This document shows, piece after piece, positions 12,169 through 22,075 of a DNA stretch of 64,000 nt; positions within the stretch are counted from its first letter, which is position 1; every line of letters starts with the position of its first letter. The notes under the pieces are model-generated. The model made no database searches, was not told the origin of the DNA, and was given only the letters and a program-made list of their open reading frames with translations. Source of the DNA: Podocnemis expansa (taxonomy: Eukaryota; Chordata; Testudines; Podocnemididae); NCBI GenBank assembly GCA_007922195.1, contig ML682067.1, positions 664,283 through 728,282 of the forward strand, read 5' to 3'. Position numbers and translations under genes: made by a program.

Positions 12169-13209
12169 CAGCTGAGGCGTTGAATGAGGTCAATATTATA
12201 TAGAGAGCAAAAAGTACCTTGCCACATCTTCTAAAACAGGAAACCTTTCAAAATATCCTGAGAAGGAAGTGACCAATGCCTGCCAAGGGAAGAGCTAATT
12301 TAAGGATTTGTACTATCTGACGCTCTCTTGGTTGCTGCATCAGAAGAATTCTTTCATCCGGCTTTTGTACTAACTATGTAAATTCACAAAACAGAAAAGT
12401 ACACAAGTAAGGGAAAATGCTTTACTTTATTGACGTTTTGAAATGTTCAACTGTTCTAAGAATTGTGAAATCATTTGTCCCACAAGAAACTATATTTTCA
12501 CCATTTCTCTATTTTTACATTTACTAAAAAAAATTCCAGATAATATTTTGAACTTAAAAGTTCTCAGATAGGAACAAGCAATTTTAAAAACATAGAGAAG
12601 AAAGTGAAGTCTGATATCAAATTTTTATGTTTCTTTAGAAATGCATTCAATGTCTTTAGATCAAGGTTTGCACAAATTCCCAGTTCTTTGCTTTAGCCAC
12701 ATACCAGAAAAACAGTGCTTCTAGAAACAGTATAAACGTGAAATAGGCAAAATGTTTATAAGTTCAGGCTATTGAAGGGATTCGGTTTAGGTGAGTAAAG
12801 CTCTAAAAGTGAACTGTAAAATTAAAATTATTGTTACATTTTGTGACTTCTCATGCTCTATTGTGATCTATGCAACAAAATTATCATTTTAAAGATATTT
12901 TAAATGTTACGTTCAAAAGGGGCCTCTGTGTTAGTCTAGTTCAGTAAAACAAACAAGGAGACCTGTGACACTTAAAGACTAACAAATTTTTTTATTGCAC
13001 GAGCATTTGTGGGAGAAAATCCCACTTCGTCAGATGCTTTGAAGATGGGGGAATTTACAGAATAGGAGGAAATAAATGCAGGGAAGTATAAGTCATGGGA
13101 TCAGGTCATACTGTAACAGCAAATCAAAACAGTTGTAAGGATTCAAACACTAGGGAACAGCATGTAGAGGAAGTTGAAGTCTAATCACCTGTTGTAATAA
13201 GAGAAAAAT

Positions 13210-13420
13210 ACAAAGTCCCTATTAAGCCCTGAAGCAATGCAATCTTATTTGCAAATAAATTCGATGTCCACAACTTCTTTTTGAAGCCTTGATCTGGTAT
13301 TCATTTGTCTGAGCACTGCAATTAGTAAATTGTCAAAGGAGTGGTCAGGAAGATTGAAATGCTGACCTACCGGTTTTAGAATGTTGTGATTTCTGATGTC
13401 AGATTTGTGCCCATTTATGG
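13210..13420 (-). pseudogene. Inverted PLE endonuclease tail
   Basis: The minus-strand reading includes HKSDIRNHNILKPVG, FNLPDHSFDNLLIAVLRQ, LQKEVVDIEFICK and GLNRDFVFFS, matching the C-terminal end of the PLE protein. It lies upstream of and opposite to the RT of the same element. The same layout is seen, reduced, at 7859-8386. Confidence 0.7.
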
Positions 13421-13439
13421 CTAGACTTCACAAAAAAGA

Positions 13440-15731
13440 GAAAATCCATTCATAACACACTCTTTGCTTTCCTAGAAAAGAAGAAAGACACCAAACTGTC
13501 TAAACTGCTATGTACCACAAAGTACAACAAGAACAAGAACTTCAACCCACCCAACGACATTGTTAATCTTTCATGCTACATGCTTACTCAAGCAGAGGAA
13601 TCTGCGTTATATTGGGGGCTTTCCTTCTGCCCCACAACGGCCACACATAAGTTTATTGATAATAAATTCTGCAGTGACCTGAAGGGCTACTATTGGCATC
13701 TCAGACTCAAGGAATATTTCCACCACACCAATGATCTACACAGTGACCTACAAGTATCTTCCTCCCAGCACTTCAAGAAGAAATATTCTCTGTGGACTCC
13801 TCTTGACTGTTGGAACAGCAGACTATACCTCCACTGATTGTTTTCACCACTGTGCAAAGGCTGAAATAATAGACAAACAACATCCATTACCTCAGTCTTG
13901 CAGAACACAATGCCATTCACGGCATCTGAAACAACTCTGACATTATTATTAAGGAGGCTGAAAAAGGAGGTGCTGTCATCATCATGAATAAATTGGATTA
14001 CTATCAGGAAATTTATGAACAACTCTCCAGTACAATGTTCTACAAACCACTTTTCTCTGACCCCACTGAGGAATACCAAAAGGAACTATACCATCTACTC
14101 TAGAAACTCCCCAAGGCAGCACAGGAACAAATAAAGATAAACACACCACCAGAACCCCAACCTGGAATATTCTATCTACTACCTAAAGTCCATAAAAAAG
14201 GAAACCCCAGATGCCCTATCATCTCAGGTGTTGGCACTCTTACAGCAGGTTTATCTGGCTATGTGGACTCCCTCCTCAGACCCTATGCTGTCAATACTCT
14301 TAGCTATCTTTTAGACACCACAGACTTCCTGAGAAAAATCCAATCCACTGGTGAGCTTCCCAGAAACACCATCCAGGCCACTATGGACATAGGCGCTCTT
14401 TACACCAACATCCCACACAAAGATGGATTACAAGCTATTTGAAGAATCATACCAGATGATGCCACAGCACACCTTGTTGCTGAACTTTGTGACTTTGTGC
14501 TCACCCACAACCATTTCAGATTTAAGAATAATTTGTACCTTCAAGTCAGTGGCACTGCTATGGGTACCTGCATGGCCCCACAATATACCAACATTTTTAT
14601 GGCTGACAGAACAACATTTCCTCAAGTCTCATCCCAAAGCACCTTACCTCTAATTATGCTACATAGATGACTTCTTCATCACATAGACCCACAGTAGTGC
14701 TGCTCTTGAAGATTTCCACAGAGATTTCAACAATTTTTATTCCACTAGTAAACTTAGCCTGGAACATTCAACACAGGAGATCCACTTTCTGGACACTACA
14801 GTCTAAATCAGGGATGGACACATAAACACCACCCTATACCAGGGGCGTCGCTGGCGCTGGGCACCCTGGGGCGCATGCCCCAAGTCCCAGTACCAGTGCC
14901 CTGGATCTCCGGCCCAATTGGGCCGGGGATCCAGGGCCCGGCTGCTGCCCGGCTGGCCCAGCCCCCCAACCAGGGATAGGGCTAGGCAGGGCCGCACTGC
15001 CGTGGGTGGCTAGGCTGCAGCAGGGCCAGGCCAGAAGTGGCTGCAGAAGGCCGGGCCCTATGCTGCCGTGGCCGCGGGCAGCCAGGCCCCCAGATCCCCA
15101 GCCAGGAATTCGGGGCCCGGCCTCCTGTGGCCGCTTCTGGCCCGACCCTGCCGTGGCCTAGCCACCTGGCCCCACCTGGCCCTATCCCTGGCCAGGGGGC
15201 GGGGCCTGTTGGCTGGGGGCAGGACCTGGGCCCGTGCCCCGGGTCCCTCCCCACCCCAGCGACACCCCTGCCGTATACTGAAAACCTGCTGATCAGTATA
15301 GTTACCTACATCTGTTGAGTGTTCACCCGAAAGCTCCCACACAATCCCTTGTCTACAGCCAAGTCCTGAGATATAACCTCATTTGTTCTGATCCCTCAGA
15401 CAGAGACAGGCACCTTCAGGATCTTTATCAAGCATTCTTAAAACTACAGTATCCATCTGCAGAAGTGAAGAAATAGATGGACACAGCCAGGCAGGTACCC
15501 CTAAGTCTACTATTACAGGAGAAGCCCAAGAAGGAAAACAACAGAACAGCACTAGTCATCACCCACAATCCCCAAGTCAGATCTCTACAGTACATCATCA
15601 AGGATCTACAGCCTATTCTACAAGATGATCCCTCACTCTCTCAAGCCTTGGGAGCCAGATGCCCCCTCCCTTACAGACAGCCCCCAACCTTAAGCATATA
15701 CTTGCCAGCAACTACTGCCCTAACAACAGAA
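13440..15731 (+). pseudogene. Penelope-like reverse transcriptase (relic)
   Basis: PLE RTs are related to telomerase RT and are normally joined to a GIY-YIG nuclease. Visible blocks in order: N-terminal DIVNLSCYMLTQAE...GLSFCPT (about 13556-13640); ADKGGAVIIMNKLDYY (about 13960-14005); FYLLPKVHKKG then CPIISGVGTLTA (about 14170-14255); MDIGALYTNIPHKDGL (about 14383-14430); SGTAMGTCMAPQYTNIF (about 14550-14598); catalytic YIDD at 14660-14671 followed by FFI. In-frame stops lie near 14101 and 14439, with several frameshifts. The MITE at 14840 splits the part after the palm. The Cys-rich linker and nuclease are missing to the right of the LTR insertion. Confidence 0.85.
14840..15270. mobile_element. 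hAT-type MITE, CAGGGGCGTCGC family, copy 1
   Basis: 431 bp, very GC-rich. TIRs CAGGGGCGTCGCTGG and CCAGCGACACCCCTG pair with one mismatch. The flanks are a near-perfect 8-bp TSD: CCCTATAC (14832-14839) and CCGTATAC (15271-15278). TSD length and the CAGGGG start indicate hAT. It has no coding capacity; open frames inside are GC-driven artefacts. It interrupts the PLE RT. Other copies: 24283, 25405 and 60866. Confidence 0.88.
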
Positions 15732-15736
15732 CCATT

Positions 15737-16155
15737 TGTCAAGGCTGTTTCCCCACTCTGGCACTCTGAGTGCAGAAGGTGGGGGCCTGCAACAGGTCTT
15801 AAAAGCCACTGGCCTTAAAGCCTGATCTTAAAACTCTCCAAGGCCTCCAATTCCTGGCCTTGGAGTGGTATTGCTGTCACCACCCAAATGCAAAAAAAAA
15901 AACCTCTTGAAGCCCAGAAAGGTGCACTTGGGAATTCCTTCCTGTGAGGTACTCACAAACACTTTTATTCCTCTCTCAGGAGGGTGACTGAACCTCAGCT
16001 GGGATATCAGCTGGAAATGGAATAGAATTCCTCTTAGTAGCTGGCTGTGCAGTCTGAGGCACATGCACACAAACCTCTTGCCTTTCAGGACACAGAACCA
16101 GAGCTTACTTAAAAGGTAAAATCTTTAATCAAAAAGAACAGATAAAAAACACAGA
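15737..16155 (-). mobile_element. Solo LTR copy A, first part
   Basis: Reverse-orientation LTR beginning TGTCAAGG, identical in layout to the complete LTR at 48187-48963. The 5-bp TSD CCATT lies at 15732-15736 and again at 20571-20575, so both halves (with 20203-20570) come from one LTR insertion into the PLE. No gag, pol or env sequence is attached. The LTR length without the inserted Harbinger is about 787 bp. Confidence 0.9.
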
Positions 16156-16185
16156 GGCTATGTCCACACACAGAGGGCTTGTTTC

Positions 16186-16262
16186 GAAACAAGTTATTTT
16201 GAAATAATTTGTTTCAAAATAAAAAAACCCTGTCCTTGAAATAAGCAAAAAGCGGGAATTGA
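16186..16262. repeat. Left subterminal TTCGAA/TTCAAA palindromes of H2
   Basis: TTTCGAAACAAG, TTTTGAAATAA, TTTCAAAATAA and CTTGAAATAAG lie in 75 bp. They are the likely binding sites for transposase or its Myb partner. The site role is inferred. Confidence 0.6.
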
Positions 16263-16439
16263 AATAGCTTGTCCACATGGTGGGCTTGCTATTTTGGTTC
16301 AGGGGCAGTGCAGCATGGGAGGTGTGGCATCATGGCTGCTTGCCTGGGCCACATCAGCGGCCATGTTGCTAGCCAATCCCTTAAAAGCTGGCCCGACCTC
16401 ACTTCCTTGTCCACTCAGGCTAGCAGCATGCTGCAAGTA

Positions 16440-17651
16440 ATGGACTCTGCCCGGTTGCCTAGACAGCACCGTGCGACCCCCAGGCTGTTGGACCGCGTGC
16501 AGGGTCTCCTGCACATGTGGGACACCCTGTTCGAGGAGCCCGAGGATGACTGGCCACTGTCCGAGGATTACATCCACCTCGTCCACAGGGGTGAGCTACT
16601 GCCACTGCCCCACCCCCATGCCTCGCCACAGATTGGTGGGAGACGGTCATTCTGCGCTCCTGGGGTGATGACCTGTGGAGGCAGAACTTCAGGATGACCA
16701 GGGCCAGCTTCACCCACCTGGTCAGCGAACTTGCCCCACACCTGTACCACAGGGACACCCCCATGAGGCCCGCCATCCCAGTGGACAAAAGAGTGGCCAT
16801 TGCCCTCTGGAAGATGGCCACTCCAGAGACCCACAGGGCAGTGGCGCATCGGGAGGTCCACCACTGGCATCATTCTCATCGAGGTCACCAGGGCCATCAA
16901 TCGCGTCCTCCTGCGATGGCTGGTGAGACGTGGGGAGCTGCAGAACACCATGCCCAGGATGGCCACCCTCGGCTTTCCCAACTGTGTGGGGATCCTGGAC
17001 AGCATGCACATCCCCATGTGTGCGCCAGAGCACAGGGCCACTGAGTACAGGAACCGCAAGGGCTATCATTCCGTCATCATGCAGGCCCTTGTGGACCACG
17101 GGGGCCTCTTCCTGGACTGCTATGTGGGATGGCTCAGGAGGGCCAATGACACCAGGGTCCTCTGCAACTCAGCCCTGTACCAGGGCATGGAGGCGGGCAC
17201 CTACTTCCCCCCTCACAACATCTACCTTGGGGGAGTAGAGGTGCCCGTCCTCATTGTGGCGGACGCGGCCTACCCCCTGCAGCCCTGGCTCATGCGGCCT
17301 TATGCAGGGCCACTCGACCCCAGCTGGCAGCTCTTCAACCGCTGCCTGGCCCGCTGCCACCAGGTGGTTGAGCGTGCATTCGGACGCCTCAAGACATGGT
17401 GGAGGTGCCTTCTAACCTGCCTCCACCTTGCAGAGAGGAGACTGCCCCAGGTCATCGCGGCGTGTGCAGCTCTCCAAAGCTACTGCGAGCAGCACGGGGA
17501 ACCCGTTCCACCGGCATGGGAGGCTGAGGCCCAGATCCTTGGCAGGGCCTATGAACAGCCCAGACCTGTGCGTACATGCGAGCAGCCATCCCTGCGAGCC
17601 CTGTCCGTGCGTGATGCCCTCCGGGTCGCCTTCAGCGAGGAGGAGCTGTGA
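16440..17651 (+). pseudogene. HARBI1-like DDE transposase of H2, one small frameshift
   Basis: Exon 1 (16440-16590) begins MDSARLPRQHRA, matching the H3 copy start MDAAQLPRQCHA, which is why this Met is chosen over upstream ones. A 41-nt intron (16591-16631, GTGAGC...CCACAG) joins in phase to exon 2, giving DWWETVILRSWGDDLW. Conserved blocks: IPVDKRVAIALWKMATPETH (about 16769-16830); first catalytic Asp in VGILDSMHIPM (about 16988); YRNRKGYHSVIMQALVDH; second Asp in IVADAAYPLQPWLMRPY (about 17265); catalytic Glu in VVERAFGRLKTWW (about 17370). The stop is at 17649-17651. Compared with H3, 11 nt are missing at about 16848, removing residues before GRSTTG and shifting frame. Otherwise open, hence recent inactivation. 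Poly(A) signal at 17738. Confidence 0.9.
16591..16631 (+). other. Putative 41-nt intron in the H2 transposase
   Basis: The GTGAGC donor and CCACAG acceptor bracket a C-rich stretch. Removal joins HLVHRG to DWWE in frame, and the WWE block is shared by H3 and H4. It is very short for a vertebrate intron. Inferred from sequence only. Confidence 0.6.
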
Positions 17652-17737
17652 GGCCCAGGCCTGCCCTGCACACTATCCTCTCCCCTATTCACCCACAGCC
17701 AGCCCCCATCCATCCACCCACACTGCCAACCCCCCCC

Positions 17738-17743
17738 AATAAA
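17738..17743 (+). terminator. Poly(A) signal AATAAA of the H2 transposase
   Basis: Perfect hexamer 87 bp after the stop codon. It faces the Myb signal 32 bp away, so the two transcripts probably overlap at their 3' ends. Confidence 0.75.
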
Positions 17744-17775
17744 AACACTGAAAACCAGAAATAGGTTTCAAAGGG

Positions 17776-17781
17776 TTTATT
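17776..17781 (-). terminator. Poly(A) signal AATAAA of the H2 Myb-like gene
   Basis: TTTATT on +. It lies about 320 bp past the Myb stop (18101-18103). Confidence 0.7.
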
Positions 17782-18100
17782 TACAATCAGGGAAGGGCTG
17801 GCGGGGGGAAGGGATGGGGCAATGTGGGGGAGGTCCCGGGTAGGGGGCATCAACTTGGGAGGGGACAGGGGACTTTGGGGACTTGGGGGAGGGGCATCAA
17901 CTTGGGAGGGGACAGGGGATTTTGGGGAGGGGCATCAACTTGGGAGGGGACAGGGGTGAAAAAGTCCAGGGGGCAGGGGGGAGGTTAGGCATGGCCTATG
18001 TTAGGGTCCAGGGGGGTGGCATGCCCCGCCCGCGCCCACAGCTGCCCTCTACCCTCCGTCGTCTCTGTGGAGGCCCAGGCTGCAATGCCTTGTTGCAGTG

Positions 18101-19812
18101 TCAGGGTGCCAGACTCTTGGCCAGCTCCCTGATGGCTGCAGCCTGCTCGGAGATTGCTGCCGGCAGCCTTTCTGCGAAGAGCTCCAGCGCCCTCACGCTC
18201 CTGTCCTCTGAGGTCGTAAGGTGCCCCAGAGCGCGGAGACCGGCTGCCTGCCGCTGGGCCTGCTCCCACTGCCAGGCCTGGGTAGCAGTGTGCATCTCCT
18301 GGCCCAGCTCCTCTAGGCTCTCCAGGAGCTCACTGCAGGTCCGGGGGGCCCTCCACTGTTGCTGGGGTGCCCTGGGGCTCAGGCGTTGGGGTCCGGGCGT
18401 GAGTGGCGGCCCCCAGGGAGGAGCTCTGCAACGTGCTGTAGGGAAGCAGAAAACACAGTTGGCCACTGCCGCCTGCTGGTCCTGTCTGTGTGCACCTGTC
18501 TGCAGCACACACCTGCCCTGACTGTCAGCAGGTCCCAGGATCCCGTGGACATTGCCCTGGGGTAGGGCTCCTAGGCCCCAAAGCCTCGGAAGGAGGCCAG
18601 GACAGTACCCAAAGGAGGACATTGGAGGACACTGGGCAAAAAGGTTGTCTAGCTGGGGTACTCCTCAGGGTTTAAGGGGCCCTGGAACACTTTCCCATAT
18701 AAGTCAGTATTCTATGGCATTCCAGGATCCTTCAACCCCTATAGGAAAAAGGCTGACAAACCCCTGTATTTTGAACTGCCTGCCAGACAGAGAATGTGAG
18801 GATAAAAAGAAGAACAGAGCAAAAAAAGGGGACCATGTTCTCCTTTTGCCAGACATCTGGGAACCATACCCCGGAGGCACACATGCTAGTGGTGCCCACA
18901 AGGGTGAGCTGGACTCAGCCACGCCTTGCTCTAGGGGGTCTCCCAAGGCCACTTGCCAGTGGTATGCCCTGCCTGCTCTCCACCCCACCCAAGATGCTGC
19001 TGCATCTTTCCCAACCAGTCCCTGGTCACCACCCCCCAGCACACAAGGGCCTGTGACCCTGGTGCCACCTGTCTCTGTGGGACCCGTGGCCGGGGGGGCC
19101 CCTCTGCGCCTGCCAACCCTGGGCCCTATCTGTCCTGGTGCCTGGCCCTGGCCTCCTCACGTCCCGGGACCTGCTGGACAGGTCCAGCCCTGTGTGCCTC
19201 CATGGGAGGGGAATACTTACCCACGGGGGTTCCAGAGGTCTGCCGAGATGTCCCAAGGTTGGACTCGGAGCCAGGGGCGGTGGTGGGCCCCTGCTCCTCC
19301 GGGCTGGTCCCCGCCTCCATGCCCATGAACAGCTCCAGGGTGCTGGGGCTGGCCTCTGCCGCTGGTGGTGGTGCGGCTGGAGGCCCCCCGATGGACACGT
19401 TGGAGCCCGGTGCCTCCAGGCCCGACGAGGGGCTCTGATACTCTCCTGAGGTGTCCACAGCCTCAGCGGGGAGACTGCTGGGCAGTGGCCCCAGGAAGGC
19501 ATCCAGGGCCTCAAAGTGGGGGCACGTGGCCTGGCTCCCAGGCTCCTGCAGCGCCCAGGCATCCCAGGTGCGTGCATGGTCCTGCCTGAGGCTCTTAACT
19601 TTGCTCCGCACCTGCTCTGTGGTGTGGGGGTGGCCTTGTTCTGACATCACAGCTGCGATGTCAGAATAAATGTCCCGGTTCCGGTGGCTGGCCCAGAACC
19701 GTGCCATTATATCTGGCTGCTGCCAGATCCCCAGGAGGCACCTGACATCCTCCGGGGTCCACACAGGGGCACTTCGGCGCCCTGCAGCTGAGGGGCCTGG
19801 CTGCTGGGACAT
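18101..19812 (-). CDS. Myb/SANT-like accessory protein of H2, two exons, open
   Basis: Exon 1 runs 19812 to 19221 and exon 2 runs 18435 to 18101. The donor CGTGG|GTAAGTATTC is a strong consensus and the acceptor is CTTCCCTACAG. The intron is phase 1, and the joined frame is 927 nt, 308 residues plus stop, with no interruption. Residues about 15-100 form the Myb/SANT-like trihelix: VWTPEDVRCLLGIWQQPDIM, RNRDIYSDIAAVMSEQGH, TTEQVRSKVKSLRQDHAR. Residues about 105-200 are acidic and Pro-rich. The C-terminus (SELLESLEELGQEM... to IRELAKSLAP) is a predicted coiled helix. Known role in the superfamily: DNA binding and nuclear import of the DDE nuclease. Start chosen at the Met before the SANT block; H3 starts at the same place. 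Whether the element is still expressed cannot be seen. Confidence 0.82.
18563..18868. mobile_element. Intronic hAT-type MITE (TAGGGTTACCAGAT family) in H2
   Basis: Degraded ends TAGGGCTCCTAGG and ATCTGGGAACCATA. The interior matches the standalone copy at 26283-26572 and the copy inside H3 at 31663-31972. The flank CCCTGGGG (18555-18562) is the reverse complement of the H3 right flank CCCCAGGG, so both descend from one insertion in a common Harbinger ancestor. Confidence 0.8.
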
Positions 19813-19912
19813 GGCTGCCCTACAGGTCCCTGCCTGTCACGCAGCCTGACAGGCACGCCCAGGCAGGGACTTCCCCCAGGGCACTGTGCACCCTGGCAGG
19901 AAGGTCAAATGG

Positions 19913-20165
19913 TTATTTCGAAACAACTGTTGTTTCAAAATAACACGTCCATAAACCAGTTGTTTCGAAACAGCATGTCCCATTGGCGTTGTTTCGAAAC
20001 GAGCCATTTCGAAACGAGCCGTTTCGAAACAACGCTGTTTCTAAGCGAAACCGGGTTTAAGCCGTTTTGAAAAAATGGCTGCCATTTCAAAACAAGGGGT
20101 TTGCTTGTTTCGATATGGCCGTGCATCGTGTGGCCATGGCGATTCTTATTTCGAAACAACCTCGT
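19913..20165. repeat. Right subterminal TTTCGAAA palindrome array of H2
   Basis: Six perfect TTTCGAAA palindromes, most as GTTTCGAAACAA or ATTTCGAAACGA, plus several TTTCAAAA variants, in 250 bp just upstream of the Myb-like gene. They could be transposase/Myb binding sites and part of the Myb promoter. The function is inferred. Confidence 0.7.
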
Positions 20166-20202
20166 TGTTTCAAAATAAGAATGCTGTGGGAACACACCCA
20201 GA

Positions 20203-20570
20203 AAGTTGCTTCTCTGGGAATTAACTTAGGTAGTTAGAGGCTAGAGGGAGGGGGTACATATGCTCAGCACAGAGAAATCCAAAAACAAACCAAAACCAAA
20301 GAAAATACCCTGACTGCGTCTTAAGAACACATTCCCTGTTCTACTCGCACCTGGTCAGGAACAAACTTAACTTATCTTTGGTAAGGATGTTGCTGGATTC
20401 TTCCTCAGGCCCCTCTGGCCTCCTCCTGATCCTTTCAGAAGCTCTGCTGCATCCAAACAGGAACAGACAAGCCTGCTGTTCCAATTCAAAAACCTGTGCT
20501 TCATTCCTATTGGCTGTCCTGGAACTCACTGATCAGAGTGTTAACCCCTTCCTCCCCAAGGTTTACTACA
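20203..20570 (-). mobile_element. Solo LTR copy A, second part
   Basis: Continuation of the LTR from 15737-16155. It ends CCAAGGTTTACTACA, the reverse complement of the LTR start seen at 48187, followed by the second CCATT TSD at 20571-20575. Confidence 0.9.
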
Positions 20571-20690
20571 CCATTAAAGCAGATATATATCTCAGAAACA
20601 ATCCACATACATTTCTCAGTTTTTAAAAGTGCCACCAGACTCCTTGTTTATTTTGCTAGATTAGACTAACACTGCTACCGCTTTATAACC
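20571..20690 (+). mobile_element. PLE continuation and 3' terminus
   Basis: Directly after the LTR TSD a short unassigned piece leads to a PLE terminal sequence in sense orientation (AAGTGCCACCAGACTCCTTG, TTAGACTAACACTGCTACC). It probably closes the PLE begun at 12917, with an internal deletion. Confidence 0.6.
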
Positions 20691-20734
20691 TGGTACTGTG
20701 TGTGAATTCATATAGAGTGATTATTTTGTGCAAA

Positions 20735-21090
20735 ATAATAAATGGGCACAAAACTGACATCAGAAATCAAAAGAGTCAAAAATCTGGATCTGAGCACTTC
20801 AAACTTCCTAATCACTCTGTTGATGATTTGTTAATATTTGTGTTCAAGCAAATGGGTAACACATCAAGTCTTCAGCGAGAAACTGCAGAACTGGAACTGA
20901 TATGCAAATGTGATTGCGTGAAAGCAGGGTTAAATCGTGACAATGGATTTTTTCCATTAAAACAGGTGATTTGACCTCATGTTCTTCTGTGTGCTGTTTC
21001 CCAGTGTTTGAATCTTAACAACTGCTTTGACTTGCTGTTACTGTGTAACCTGATCCCATGACTTCATTTCCCTCAGTCTATTTAGGTTAA
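20735..21090 (+). pseudogene. PLE endonuclease fragment
   Basis: Reads GHKTDIRNQKSQKSGSEHFK, LPNHSVDDLLIFVFKQ, LQRETAELELICKCD and GLNRDNGFF in one frame (to about 20973), then the PLE 3' untranslated region. It is the C-terminal part of the GIY-YIG nuclease; the GIY-YIG core lies upstream and is missing. Separate copy from the 12917 element. Confidence 0.7.
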
Positions 21091-21117
21091 TGAAGAGGAA
21101 TCACTTGAATACTTTAA

Positions 21118-22075
21118 GTACTTAAATGGGGAATTTGTATTGATAATGGGGTTTTCAATCTAACAGTTAAATATATAACACAATCTAATGGATGGAAGTT
21201 GAAGCCAGACAAATTCAGACTGAAAATTAGATGTAAATTTTTAACAAGGAGAGTAATAAACCATTTGAGCAATTTACCAAGGGTCACAAGCAGGGCCTTC
21301 CCTATATGGGGGCAAGGCCCTGGGCCAATCGGCCTGTTGAGGCCCCCTATCTCCCCTGCACTGTGAGGGTGGGGCGGGGTGGCCCAGAGGCTGGGCTCCA
21401 CTCTCCTGCCCCTGTCTCTGGGCCAGCCCTCCCCACCCTCAGGGCCAAAGAGCCCAGTTTCAGGGCCAGCCACCCTACCCTGGGTCTGGCTGTTCCACCC
21501 TGGGGGTGGGGAAGACCAGCCAGTATTCTCCCCAAGATTTGAAATTAGGGGGTGTAGAGGAGGTGCAGGGGGTGTTGGGGCTGCTCACTAAATTGGTATA
21601 ACACTGTTACTAGCTGACAACTGGAGGGTGTTAGGAAATTCGGGGGGGTGCAAGGGGAGCGTGTGGGTGGACGTTAGGGAAATCGCTGGGACTGGCCCAG
21701 AGAGAGGCCATGTTCTGTACTCCCAGCCCTCCCCACTGCCTTCGTCTTCCTGCTGAAGGCGGTGGAGGGGGCAGAGAACAGCAGAGCAGTTCTGAGGAAG
21801 GGGGGAGCAGTGTGGATCCCACGCTGCCCTGCTTGCAGCAAGATAGCATGAGACCTGCAGAACCGCAGGACCAGGGACATTCGCCCTTCTTATCCCTCCC
21901 CCCCCCCGCCCCGAATGTCTCTGGTCATGAGGGATTGTCACTGACAATTTTTAAAATCAAGGTTGGGTGTTTTTCTAAAAGATGTGTGATATGAATTATT
22001 TTGGAGAAGTTCTATGATCTGTCAAAATACAGGATCACAATTGTTCCTTCTTCCTTCTATGACTCTATTATGGCT
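21118..22075 (+). mobile_element. CR1 LINE 3' end, split by a hAT element
   Basis: The RT C-terminus reads NGWKLKPDKFRLKIRCKFL, then TRRVINHLSNLPR (about 21187-21282), and continues in frame after the insertion as EGLSLTIFKIKVGCFSKR (21930-21985). The 3' UTR (GGAGAAGTTCTATGATCTGT, GGATCACAATTGTTCC) matches the sauropsid CR1 tail. The frame is open in this short segment, but the element is heavily 5' truncated. Confidence 0.72.
21291..21923. mobile_element. hAT-type non-autonomous element (CAGGGCC family), copy 1
   Basis: Starts CAGGGCCTTCCC and ends GAATGTCTCTG. GTCACAAG (21283-21290) and GTCATGAG (21924-21931) are a 6/8 TSD. It interrupts a CR1 C-terminal frame that resumes in phase on the far side, which supports the borders. 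GC-rich interior shared with 59055-59501. No coding capacity. Confidence 0.68.

Larger units (their letters stand above)
12917..15731 (+). mobile_element. Penelope-like element, most complete copy (part 1)
   Basis: The left end (12917-13040) is the usual PLE terminal sequence in the inverted sense. It is followed by an antisense endonuclease tail to about 13420, then a sense-strand RT region (13440-15731). A MITE (14840-15270) and a solo LTR (from 15737, TSD CCATT) were inserted later. The element resumes at 20571 and ends with a sense PLE terminus at about 20625-20690, with internal sequence missing. The inverted partial copy at the 5' side is a known PLE layout. Stops and indels make it inactive. 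Confidence 0.8.
16156..20199. mobile_element. PIF/Harbinger element H2, 4.04 kb, nearly complete
   Basis: Termini GGCTATGTCCACAC (16156) and the reverse complement of GGGTGTGTTCCCAC (ending 20199) form imperfect TIRs. The 3-bp TSD is AGA (16153-16155 and 20200-20202), and it sits inside the solo LTR: joining the outer flanks recreates the LTR sequence seen at 48187-48963. It contains the transposase on + (16440-17651), the Myb-like gene on - (exons 19221-19812 and 18101-18435), a MITE in the Myb intron (18563-18868), convergent poly(A) signals and TTCGAA-palindrome arrays at both ends. This is the youngest-looking large element in the window. Confidence 0.93.

Noticed and set aside
15037..15342. 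Several overlapping long frames on both strands
   Set aside because: They lie in the GC-rich MITE 14840-15270, where stop codons are rare for compositional reasons.
18552..19328. 258-codon + frame inside H2
   Set aside because: Runs antisense through the Myb intron, its MITE and part of exon 1; it is a shadow of GC-rich sequence.
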